A stretch of 64,000 nucleotides of DNA from positions 4,374,501 to 4,438,500 of the forward strand of contig NZ_CP136422.1 of assembly GCF_034355335.1 (NCBI RefSeq), written 5' to 3'. The position numbers and the translations under genes are program-made. This document shows, piece by piece, positions 41,398 to 49,447 of the stretch (position 1 is its first letter; each line of letters starts with the position of its first letter). Below the pieces are notes generated by a model. That model ran no database searches and was not told where the DNA came from. It worked only from the letters and a program-made list of their open reading frames with translations. The DNA is from Blautia coccoides (GTDB taxonomy: Bacteria > Bacillota > Clostridia > Lachnospirales > Lachnospiraceae).

Positions 41398-43232
41398 TCC
41401 CTTTCCTTTCTGCCGGCGGAATGTGCCTGAAAATCTGTTCTTTTTGGAACCCTTATCCATATTTCAAATCCCGCTTTTACCTGTTCCTTAAATATCAGCC
41501 CGTAGCTGTCACCGTACAGCATTTTTAATCTGGAATTTACATTGTATAACCCCATCCCGGTAAATGTCCTTCGGTTCCTGTGAGGACTTTTCAGCATCTC
41601 CTCCACCATATCCCTGTCAGCAGAGTTGCCGTTGTTGAATATGGAGATCAGAAAATCCTGCTCATATTCCACTGCGGATACGATTATCTGGCCTGCCGTG
41701 ACATCCTTAACCCCGTGCAGAATAGCGTTTTCCACAATGGGCTGCATGGTAAATGCCGGAATCTCATAGAAATACAGATCTGTGGGGATCACATTATAAT
41801 ACTGAAAGGAATTTCCAAACCTGAGTTTCATAATATCCACATAGGCTTCCAGAAGTGCGGTCTCCTGTCCTACTGTTGTCATGCCGTTTCTATTGTCATA
41901 GACACCGTGCAGAATTTCCCCAAGGGATTCCAGGGCATGTGATGTCCTTTCGTCATGTTCTTCTCTTGCCATGATCCGGATTGAATTTACAGTATTAAAA
42001 ATAAAATGCGGAGAAATCTGGGACATCAGCATCTCATAATGGGCCTTCTCTTTCAGGTGGCTTTCTGTTTTTACCTTTTCTATCAGCTCTTCGATCCTGT
42101 GACCCGCCCTGTTGTAGCTGGAAATAAATTTATGTATCTCCAGGAAGGACAGCTCCGGTTCCTGAAGGGTCAGAATACCGCTTTCAGAGTTCTCCAGCTT
42201 TTCCACCAGATCTGTAAGGGGTTTTGACAGTTTCTTAGAAAAATAAACCATGGTGATTATGGTGGCCGCGATCAATAGCAGAACCATTCCCAGAATATTT
42301 CTTGATATCCTCAGGTTCCCCTCCAGATAGACACGCCCGGGAACCGCATATACTAAAGTATTTCCGCCATGTTCCAGGGAAACCGCCATGTACTTATAAC
42401 CGTTTTTCAGCGTCCCCTGGATAATGGAATCCGTGCCCTCCCAAAAGGCCGCGTCCTCTTCTGCCAGGGACTCTGCCAACGCCTCTTTTTCCCCGTTGTA
42501 TTCCATCTGCATCTTTCTGCCGCTGTCAAAAATATAGAGTGTACCCTCATCTGCCGGCACCATGGCCTGCGTAAATTTCCCCCATATTTTTGTACCGGAA
42601 AGCTGGATCAAAAGGATACCAAGATTCTCCCCGGAATAGTCCAGCACGCTTCTTCCGATATAAAGATAACGGTGATCATGTATCGGAGAGGAGGTCATTT
42701 CCGCGAAAAACTCCTGCAGTTCTGCTGAAAAAGTTGTTTTTCGCCCATTGGATCTGATCTGCTGATACCAGTTCTCTCCTTCATACTCCACAGAAGTTCG
42801 GCTTAGATTGTGGGCACCTATCAAATATCCCGAGTCTGTCAAAATGGCTATTTTACCGCCCACAGCATTCAAGACAGAGCTTTCCATCTCCGAAAGCCTT
42901 GCAGAAAGCTGGGTTTTTGCCTGGTACAGATCGTAGCTGTCCTCAGAGCGTGCCATGGTGCGCAGGTTCTCCAGCACGCTTTTGCTGGTCATCATCATGC
43001 TGGTGGAATAATTGGTCACCTCGATCATCTGATCCGCGTTTGCCTTGATCTGGGACAAAAGTGTTGTATCGTAACCGGTCTTATTTTCTGTGGTGACCCT
43101 CTGTAAATAAATGTTCAAAACCATAAGTGCCAGACACAGCGGCAAAACCACAAAACACCCCATGTACACAATGAGCTGTGTCCTGATACTTTTATGTTTC
43201 AGACTAAAATGTATACCTTTTTCCTTCCCCAT
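41394..43232 (-). CDS. YesM-type sensor histidine kinase
   Basis: 612-residue membrane kinase. There is a membrane helix at about 20-40, a large extracellular Cache-like sensor (about 45-295), a second helix (about 300-330), a HAMP region, then a His_kinase domain with the phospho-acceptor histidine in SQISPHFIFNTVNSI and an ATPase domain with QPIVENAILHG and GMGLYNVNSRL. It works with the overlapping response regulator. In this family the signal is often an oligosaccharide, sometimes via the binding protein (known for related systems). Confidence 0.92.
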   Translation of the reverse strand: MGKEKGIHFSLKHKSIRTQLIVYMGCFVVLPLCLALMVLNIYLQRVTTENKTGYDTTLLSQIKANADQMIEVTNYSTSMMMTSKSVLENLRTMARSEDSYDLYQAKTQLSARLSEMESSVLNAVGGKIAILTDSGYLIGAHNLSRTSVEYEGENWYQQIRSNGRKTTFSAELQEFFAEMTSSPIHDHRYLYIGRSVLDYSGENLGILLIQLSGTKIWGKFTQAMVPADEGTLYIFDSGRKMQMEYNGEKEALAESLAEEDAAFWEGTDSIIQGTLKNGYKYMAVSLEHGGNTLVYAVPGRVYLEGNLRISRNILGMVLLLIAATIITMVYFSKKLSKPLTDLVEKLENSESGILTLQEPELSFLEIHKFISSYNRAGHRIEELIEKVKTESHLKEKAHYEMLMSQISPHFIFNTVNSIRIMAREEHDERTSHALESLGEILHGVYDNRNGMTTVGQETALLEAYVDIMKLRFGNSFQYYNVIPTDLYFYEIPAFTMQPIVENAILHGVKDVTAGQIIVSAVEYEQDFLISIFNNGNSADRDMVEEMLKSPHRNRRTFTGMGLYNVNSRLKMLYGDSYGLIFKEQVKAGFEIWIRVPKRTDFQAHSAGRKERE

Positions 43233-43343
43233 TCTATTTCCGCCCTCTTTATATTATCCATCTATTCTAATATACTGAATCTTTTTGTCAACTTCCCTTA
43301 TGAAGTTTACATTATTTCCCAACCTATATCAAACAGGCAAAAC

Positions 43344-43376
43344 AGGGCTGGCGCACTTTAAACATGCGCCAACCCT
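43344..43376 (-). terminator. Terminator of the sugar ABC operon
   Basis: Stem AGGGTTGGCGCA / TGCGCCAGCCCT read leftward, then GTTTTGCCTG. It starts 5 bp after the last permease gene and separates it from the kinase-regulator pair. Confidence 0.75.
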
Positions 43377-43381
43377 AAAGT

Positions 43382-44221
43382 CTATCCTTTTACAGCTCCG
43401 GCAGACAGCCCCTCCACAAGGTTCTTCTGTACCAGGGCAAAAAATAACAGTATAGGAATCAGACTGATGACCACCGCTGACATTAAAAGCCCCCAGTCCA
43501 CGGAATACTGCCCGATAAAATCCTGCATTCCCACCTGAATCGTCTTTTTTAACGTTGTATTGATAAAAATAGACGCGTACATATATTCATCCCAGGATGA
43601 CATGAAGCAGAAAAGCGCTGTCACAAACAGTCCCGGCTTCGCCACATAAAATATAACGGAAAAGAATGACCGCAACCTGCTGCACCCGTCGATCATAGCC
43701 GACTCCTCCAGCTCCCATGGGATCGTGGAAAAAAATGCGCAGGTATTCCAGATGGCAAACGGCAGAGTAAAGGAGCAGTACATAAGTATCAGCCCCACAT
43801 AGCTGTCAATGAGCTGAAAATGTTTCATGATAATATAATACGGAATACACAGCAGGATTCCCGGAAACATCCGCGTCATCAGCACTGCCATCTTAATCTT
43901 CCCCGCCCCCAAAATACGGTACCTTGTCAGTCCGTATGCTGCCATAACAGACAGCACCATACAGATAGCAGTTGTCACAACCGTGATAAAAATACTGTTC
44001 ATAAAATATCTGACAAAATTGGATTCAAAAATCACATGGCGGAAGTTTTCAAAGGTCACATAGGTAGGGATGATCTGCTTAGGATCATAAATCTGTTCCT
44101 GTGTCTTCAGAGCAGTCAGCACAACATACACAAACGGCGCCACAGCGGCAAATACCATCAGAACCGTAAAGACATAAGCAACTGCCATTCTGATATTCTT
44201 TTTCTGTCTTTTATTCAGCAT
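43382..44221 (-). CDS. Sugar ABC importer permease (MalG/UgpE-like)
   Basis: 279-residue CUT1-type permease with about six helices. The coupling loop reads PWELEESAMIDGCSRLRSFF, and the N-terminus LTALKTQEQIYDPKQIIP is typical of MalG-like subunits. It is the second permease of the operon, 12 bp after the first. No ATPase gene is present, so it must share a generic MsmK-type ATPase encoded elsewhere, as is usual for CUT1 systems of Clostridia. Confidence 0.92.
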   Translation of the reverse strand: MLNKRQKKNIRMAVAYVFTVLMVFAAVAPFVYVVLTALKTQEQIYDPKQIIPTYVTFENFRHVIFESNFVRYFMNSIFITVVTTAICMVLSVMAAYGLTRYRILGAGKIKMAVLMTRMFPGILLCIPYYIIMKHFQLIDSYVGLILMYCSFTLPFAIWNTCAFFSTIPWELEESAMIDGCSRLRSFFSVIFYVAKPGLFVTALFCFMSSWDEYMYASIFINTTLKKTIQVGMQDFIGQYSVDWGLLMSAVVISLIPILLFFALVQKNLVEGLSAGAVKG

Positions 44222-44233
44222 CTTGCTCCTCCT

Positions 44234-45142
44234 CTACTCTTTCTCACTTACCATGCGCAGATATATCCCGGAGAATACTGCCATGAAAATAAATAATATC
44301 ACAGACGCCGCTGCTGCCGTCCCGAAATTATGGTTGATGAAAGCCTCACGATAGGCAAAGGTATAAAGTATCTCCGTGCTGTACAGAGGCCCGCCTCCCG
44401 TCATCAGCCAGATGGTGTTAAAGCAGGATACAATACCTATCAGATTTAAGATCGTGGCAATTGCCAACGGCTCCTTAATAATGGGCAGGGTTATTCTCCA
44501 AAAACTTTGGAAGCGCCCGGCGCCGTCGATTTCAGCGCTCTCATAGACGTCCTGGGGTATTCCCTGCAGGGCCGCCAGGATAAATATCATTTGGAAAGGA
44601 ATGCCCTTCCAGATTGCCACCAGTACCACACACCAGAAAGCAGAGCCAATATTTCCCAGCCAGGAGACCGATTCCGTGATAGCTCCCAGCTTGACTGCCA
44701 GTATGTTGATGATCCCCACATTCGCGTTATATAAAAAGGTAAATGTCATTGCCGCGATGGCATGGGGGACAGCCCAGGGCACCAGGATCAGTGTGCGGTA
44801 TAATGACCTTCCTCTCAGTTTCATATTCAGCGCCAGCGCCAGCAGCATGGCTGCCACAAGCTGTACGATAAGGTTCACCAATGTCCATTTCACGGTGTTT
44901 CCAATGGACTGCAGAAAAACCTTGTTCGCAAATATATTCTTATAATTTTCCAGTCCCGCAAATGTATTAAAAATGCTGTCCTTTGGACGTACCAGATTGT
45001 AATTGACAAAACTAAGATAAATTCCGCGGCACAGCGGATAAATGGAGAGGGCCAGGACAGCTATGACCGCAGGTGCCAGAAGCAGATATCCGGGCCAGTT
45101 TTTCTTCAGTTCCAGTCCCGCCCCTTTTTGTTTTCTTCCCAT
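44234..45142 (-). CDS. Sugar ABC importer permease (MalF/UgpA-like)
   Basis: 302-residue CUT1-type permease with about six helices, the MalF-like partner. The N-terminal LLLAPAVIAVLALSIYPLCRG helix and coupling loop PQDVYESAEIDGAGRFQSFW are typical. It lies between the solute-binding lipoprotein gene and the second permease gene. Confidence 0.92.
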   Translation of the reverse strand: MGRKQKGAGLELKKNWPGYLLLAPAVIAVLALSIYPLCRGIYLSFVNYNLVRPKDSIFNTFAGLENYKNIFANKVFLQSIGNTVKWTLVNLIVQLVAAMLLALALNMKLRGRSLYRTLILVPWAVPHAIAAMTFTFLYNANVGIINILAVKLGAITESVSWLGNIGSAFWCVVLVAIWKGIPFQMIFILAALQGIPQDVYESAEIDGAGRFQSFWRITLPIIKEPLAIATILNLIGIVSCFNTIWLMTGGGPLYSTEILYTFAYREAFINHNFGTAAAASVILFIFMAVFSGIYLRMVSEKE

Positions 45143-45214
45143 ATTCCCACCTCAGGACGGGCAGCTTTCCCCGGCATTGCTATTTTGCCGGAGAAAGGAT
45201 AACCCGTTTCTTCA

Positions 45215-46546
45215 TTACTTATAATTAGATGCAATATTCTCATTCAGCTTCTGTGTGAGAGATTCCAGTGCCTCCTCTGCTGTGGCCTTTCCATAGTCCA
45301 CCTCCAGGATGGCATTGGTGATCAATTCATCAATGGCCTTTTCATTGATAACAGCCGGACGGGCACAGGTATATGGGAATTCATCGGTAAATACTTTCAG
45401 CCGTTCTTTCCCCTCCAGCGCTTTCCCATAATCAAAATCTTTTCGAGCAGAGATCTTTCCCTCCACTGCCAGGATGGGATCTCCCTTTTCTGAATTGATG
45501 TACTGGATCAGATCATATGCTGCTTGGGGATTTTTGCTGTTGGCATTGATATTCCAGGTCCATCCGCCCAGTACGGTTGCCTGGGTCTTTCCCTCCACCA
45601 TGGTAGTGATACCGTAATCCAGATCAGGATTGATGCCGTCAATACCGGTTGCGCACCAGTCTCCGCCCAGGAGGAATGTGGCCTCTCCATTGGCAAAGCT
45701 TTCATAAACCTTATCCCATGTGGTAGCCTCTTTAAAGGATTCTACCAGGCCTCCTTTTTCTATCACGTCGCAGATATAATTCCAGGCCTCTTTTCCCTGT
45801 TCATTGTCGATCACCACAGACGGCGTCTCACCGCTGGTATCAATGACCGGGCATTCATTCTGATAGAAAAAAGAATAAAATGCATATGCGCTCTGATATG
45901 TGATGATCCCTCCGTATCCGGCCTCCTTTACTTTCTCAAGGGCACCGGAAAGCTCCTCCCAGTTTGTGGGAACTGAAAGGCCCAGTTCATCCAGACGTTC
46001 CTTGTTATAATACAGGCCGCAGCAGTCCATATACCAGGGAACAGAATAGTATTCTCCCTGGAACTTACCGGAATTAAGAGGTCCTTCCTGATACTGAGAT
46101 ACCAGATCCTCTGCTGTGGACAGCTCGCTCAGCGGATATAAAAGTCCCATTGCCGCTAGATCAATGGCATGTCCGGAATTGTCCATGATCACCACATCCG
46201 CTCCGCCTCCTGCCAGTGCTGCCGTCTGGAAAGACTCCTTGATATCCTGCTGTGAGGCTCCCTGAACCGTGATCTTCGTTCCGGGATGTTCCTCCTCGTA
46301 CTGTCTGATGGTTTTTGTGAATTCCGCGCCCAATTCCGTGGATTCGTCAACCCAGTCATTTGTCATAAGAAGTGTGATCTCTGCCGCGTCTCCCTCTGCA
46401 CTGTTCTCCTGACTGCTCTCCTTTTTGTCAGGTGTATTGTCTTCTTCGGTCTTATCCTCCCGGCCGCTCTGGGAATTTCCACATGCTGTAGTTCCCAGGA
46501 TCATTGCTGCCGCCATCAGAAGGGCTGTCACTTTTTTTCTCTTCAT
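45215..46546 (-). CDS. Sugar ABC importer solute-binding lipoprotein
   Basis: 443-residue extracellular binding protein. The signal peptide ends in lipobox LGTTAC, then comes a D/E/S-rich linker, then a two-lobe SBP_bac_1 fold (TLLMTNDWVD..., YYSVPWYMDCCGLYYNKE, LLGGDWCATGIDG, VLGGWTWNINANSK). The ligand is probably an oligosaccharide or glycoside. First gene of the importer operon, divergent from the Gfo/Idh/MocA gene. Confidence 0.9.
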   Translation of the reverse strand: MKRKKVTALLMAAAMILGTTACGNSQSGREDKTEEDNTPDKKESSQENSAEGDAAEITLLMTNDWVDESTELGAEFTKTIRQYEEEHPGTKITVQGASQQDIKESFQTAALAGGGADVVIMDNSGHAIDLAAMGLLYPLSELSTAEDLVSQYQEGPLNSGKFQGEYYSVPWYMDCCGLYYNKERLDELGLSVPTNWEELSGALEKVKEAGYGGIITYQSAYAFYSFFYQNECPVIDTSGETPSVVIDNEQGKEAWNYICDVIEKGGLVESFKEATTWDKVYESFANGEATFLLGGDWCATGIDGINPDLDYGITTMVEGKTQATVLGGWTWNINANSKNPQAAYDLIQYINSEKGDPILAVEGKISARKDFDYGKALEGKERLKVFTDEFPYTCARPAVINEKAIDELITNAILEVDYGKATAEEALESLTQKLNENIASNYK

Positions 46547-46676
46547 ATTTTCTTACCCTCTTTTCCCTGTGTTTCTTTTCTGGTTTCCATAGTATTCAGG
46601 CAGAAAAGATTCCTGCCCCGCTCTGCATCTTCATCACGCCGGCTGTTCTGAATTGCTATAAACACATTAAACCATA

Positions 46677-46819
46677 TCCCTGTTATTTTTAGAATAAATA
46701 TATTATTTGACTTTTTGCTATTCCATCTTAAAAAATTTTCAGATTCCCTGTTATTTTTCCATCTGCGGATTTTTTATATTTTTACTGGTCTCCAAATAAA
46801 ATATGTGCAGATCCGCAGA
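46677..46819. promoter_or_regulatory. Divergent control region with repeated motifs
   Basis: Within the 386-bp spacer between the divergent binding-protein and oxidoreductase genes, TCCCTGTTATTTTT occurs twice in the same direction (46677-46690 and 46745-46758, 68 bp apart). TCTGCGGAT (46762-46770) and its complement ATCCGCAGA (46811-46819) form an inverted repeat. Direct repeats suit an AraC-type regulator such as the YesN-like protein encoded nearby. No clear -35/-10 pair was found. Confidence 0.5.
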
Positions 46820-46932
46820 AAAACCTGTCTGTTTTTTCGGTGATCCTGCGCCAATCAGAAAGTTTTCTTCATTCCCTTAAGAAGATATCTGGTCTAAAAT
46901 CTTATGTACAGAAGAAAAGGAGGACTTTGAAT

Positions 46933-48108
46933 ATGAAAAAATTAAATGTAGCCTTAGTTGGACTCAGCTTCGGATTGGAGTTTGCCGCCATCTACTGCAA
47001 GCATCCCGATGTGGACAAGGTCTATGTTGTGGACAAAAATGAAAAGCTTCTGAACATTGCCAGAGAGAGGTACAGCATTCCCCCAAGCCAGTGTTTCACC
47101 GATTTACAGAGTGTACTTGACATCCCTGAGATCGACGCTGTCCATCTGGTGACACCGCCTTCCACACACGCGCCGTTTTCTGTGCGGGTACTGAATGCGG
47201 GAAAGCACTGCGGCTGCACCATCCCTATGGGCATGAGCCTGGACGAACTAAAGCAGGTCATTGAAGCGAGAAAGGCTTCAAAAAAGAATTATATGTTTAT
47301 GGAGACCACTATTTTCCAGCGGGAATTTCTCTATATGAAGGAACTGTATGAAAAAGGGGAACTGGGGCGCCTGCAGTATATGACATGCGCACATTATCAG
47401 GATATGGAAGGCTGGCCTGATTACTGGAAGGGGTTCCCGCCTCTTATGCATCCCACTCATGCCGTTGCACCGTGCCTGATGCTGGCAGGGCATCTGCCGG
47501 AAAAGGTGTATGCCAGAGGTTCCGGTAAAGTCCGTAAAGAACTGGAGGAAACATATGGGTGCCCTTACGCTTTTGAAGCCGCGTTTATTACCCTTCAGGA
47601 CAGTGATATCACCATTGAGATGGAACGTTTTCTGTACGGTGTGGCCAGAAGTTATTCTGAGTGTTTCCGTGTATACGGTGAGAATAAGAGCTTTGAGTGG
47701 CAGCAGCTAGCAGACGAGGACCCTGTCCTTTATACCAGAACAGGAGAATTACAGAGAGTAGATATACTCAATGAAGAGAAAGAAGAATCCAGCAGAGGGG
47801 GAGAGATCCTGGAAAAGCGGATCAAGATTCCGGATTATGCATACCTTCTGCCTGATGAGATCGCATCCTTCACCACCAACACGGTATATAACAACGAAAA
47901 CACCCATCTCTCATTCAAGCAGGGCGGCGGACACGGTGGTTCCCATCCCCACCTGGTACATGAATTCATCCGTTCTATCTTGGAGGAACGGAAGCCGGCC
48001 ATTGATGACATCATGGGAGCTTACTGGACAGGAACCGGGATCTGTGCCCATGAATCCGCCATGAAGGGCGGGGAAGTGATCACCATACCGCGGTTTGAAG
48101 AGCTTTAG
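46933..48108 (+). CDS. Gfo/Idh/MocA family oxidoreductase
   Basis: 391-residue NAD(P)-dependent oxidoreductase. The start (MKKLNVALVGLSFG) has AGGAGG nine bases upstream; a longer frame to 46840 lacks support. The N-terminal Rossmann fold is followed by VDKVYVVDKNEK, DAVHLVTPPSTHAPF and the lysine region AGKHCGCTIPM, where the usual EKP is replaced by CTIPM, so the catalytic lysine is not at its normal place. C-terminal text includes GGGHGGSHPHLVHEF. It probably acts on the sugar or glycoside imported by the divergent transporter. Confidence 0.87.
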   Translation: MKKLNVALVGLSFGLEFAAIYCKHPDVDKVYVVDKNEKLLNIARERYSIPPSQCFTDLQSVLDIPEIDAVHLVTPPSTHAPFSVRVLNAGKHCGCTIPMGMSLDELKQVIEARKASKKNYMFMETTIFQREFLYMKELYEKGELGRLQYMTCAHYQDMEGWPDYWKGFPPLMHPTHAVAPCLMLAGHLPEKVYARGSGKVRKELEETYGCPYAFEAAFITLQDSDITIEMERFLYGVARSYSECFRVYGENKSFEWQQLADEDPVLYTRTGELQRVDILNEEKEESSRGGEILEKRIKIPDYAYLLPDEIASFTTNTVYNNENTHLSFKQGGGHGGSHPHLVHEFIRSILEERKPAIDDIMGAYWTGTGICAHESAMKGGEVITIPRFEEL

Positions 48109-48117
48109 ATGAAGTCA

Positions 48118-48163
48118 AAAACCCTTGTTTTTAACACTTTTTTGTTGAAAACAAGGGTTTTTT
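48118..48163 (+). terminator. Terminator after the oxidoreductase gene
   Basis: Stem AAAACCCTTGTTTT / GAAAACAAGGGTTTT with a T-run (TTTTTTCT), about 10 bp past the stop codon. Confidence 0.85.
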
Positions 48164-48319
48164 CTATTGATATCAACTCCTGTTTTTTCATTTATCCCAT
48201 CTGTTTTTCCGAATTGTCAAGGGCTAAAACTTTATTAAATTTTCCGGGTTGTCGTATATTGTCCGCACCAGGTGAGAATCATTTTACTAGACATTAAAAT
48301 TTCCAGGAGGATTCTTGCA

Positions 48320-49099
48320 ATGGCACTTAATAAAGTTGAAATATGTGGTGTGAACACTTCCAAACTCCCTGTCCTTACCAACGAAGAGAAGGATATTCTC
48401 TTCGAGCGGATCAAAAAGGGAGACACGGAAGCCAGAGAATTATATATCAAGGGAAATTTAAGACTGGTGCTCAGTATCATCAAACGCTTTTCCGCCAGCA
48501 ATGAAAATGTGGATGATTTATTCCAGATTGGCTGCATCGGGCTTATGAAAGCCATTGACAATTTCGATACGACTCTGAACGTGAAATTTTCTACTTATGC
48601 GGTTCCCATGATCATCGGTGAGATCCGCAGGTATCTGCGCGACAACAACTCTATCCGTGTCAGCCGTTCTCTCCGCGATACGGCATACAAAGCCATCTAC
48701 GCCAAAGAAAATTACGTAAAGAAAAATCTCAAAGAGCCAACCATCAATGAAATCGCCGAGGAGATCGGCATTGAAAAAGAAGACATTGTCTATGCCCTGG
48801 ATGCCATCCAAAGTCCGGTCAGCCTCTACGACCCTGTATACACAGAAGGCGGAGATACCCTGTATGTCATGGATCAGATCAGTGATAAAAAGAACAGGGA
48901 GGAAAATTGGATTGAAGATCTCTCCCTGAAAGAAGCCATGAAACGCCTGGATGACAGGGAAAAACACATTATTGAAATGCGATTCTACGAAGGAAAAACT
49001 CAGATGGAGGTTGCCCAGGAAATCGGCATCTCCCAGGCTCAGGTCAGCCGCCTGGAAAAACACGCACTGAAAAATATGAAGAGCTATCTGCGCCCCTGA
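48320..49099 (+). CDS. sigG: Sporulation sigma factor SigG
   Basis: 259-residue forespore-specific sigma factor. The start MALNKVEICG fits the family, with AGGAGG upstream; a longer frame to 48272 is rejected. The conserved N-terminal KVEICGVNTSKLPVL is diagnostic of SigG. Region 2 (VDDLFQIGCIGLMKAIDNFD), region 3 and region 4 (QMEVAQEIGISQAQVSRLE) are intact. In most clostridia sigG follows spoIIGA-sigE directly; here those genes are about 12 kb away and on the other strand. It probably drives late forespore genes. Confidence 0.95.
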   Translation: MALNKVEICGVNTSKLPVLTNEEKDILFERIKKGDTEARELYIKGNLRLVLSIIKRFSASNENVDDLFQIGCIGLMKAIDNFDTTLNVKFSTYAVPMIIGEIRRYLRDNNSIRVSRSLRDTAYKAIYAKENYVKKNLKEPTINEIAEEIGIEKEDIVYALDAIQSPVSLYDPVYTEGGDTLYVMDQISDKKNREENWIEDLSLKEAMKRLDDREKHIIEMRFYEGKTQMEVAQEIGISQAQVSRLEKHALKNMKSYLRP

Positions 49100-49117
49100 A
49101 AATCCTGCACTCCCGGC

Positions 49118-49146
49118 TTGACATTCTCTCCCATAAATGATATGCT
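49118..49146 (+). promoter_or_regulatory. Promoter of the thrS T-box leader
   Basis: TTGACA (49118-49123), a 17-bp spacer, TATGCT (49141-49146), just past the sigG stop and 300 bp before thrS. Confidence 0.75.
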
Positions 49147-49152
49147 AACACC

Positions 49153-49432
49153 GATTCAGAGTGTTTCTGCAGACTGTCGGACAGATCACAGATATACTCT
49201 GTCATATAGACCAACGCGTAGACAGGAAGAGTAAAATGTCTATCCATGCAGAGAGGAATGCATTTGGTGTGAGCATTCTATGGGGAAGCATTTGAAGACC
49301 ACCCTGGAGCGGCTTTAATAAAGTCCGGCCGACACCGTTATCGTCTGAATGAGTGGTATTTACAAAAAGGGTGGAACCGCGGTATCTTGTTTATCGTCCC
49401 TGAACAGTCTAAGGATTGTTCAGGGTTTTTTT
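49153..49432 (+). promoter_or_regulatory. T-box leader sensing tRNA-Thr
   Basis: About 280-nt leader with the conserved T-box AGGGTGGAACCGCGG at 49368-49382, which pairs with the uncharged tRNA acceptor end. Stem I ends TTTGAAGACCACC; the specifier codon is read as ACC (49298-49300), threonine. The intrinsic terminator is CCCTGAAC/GTTCAGGG (49398-49425) followed by seven T. Uncharged tRNA-Thr should stabilise the antiterminator and switch thrS on. The 5' end is estimated from the promoter. Confidence 0.93.
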
Positions 49433-49447
49433 ATGGAGGAAAAAAGA

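Noticed and set aside
48254..48279. Sigma-F-like promoter (GTATA ... GGTGAGAAT) upstream of sigG
   Set aside because: Both boxes look right but the 12-bp spacer is too short for sigma-F or sigma-G promoters (about 15), so it was not annotated.
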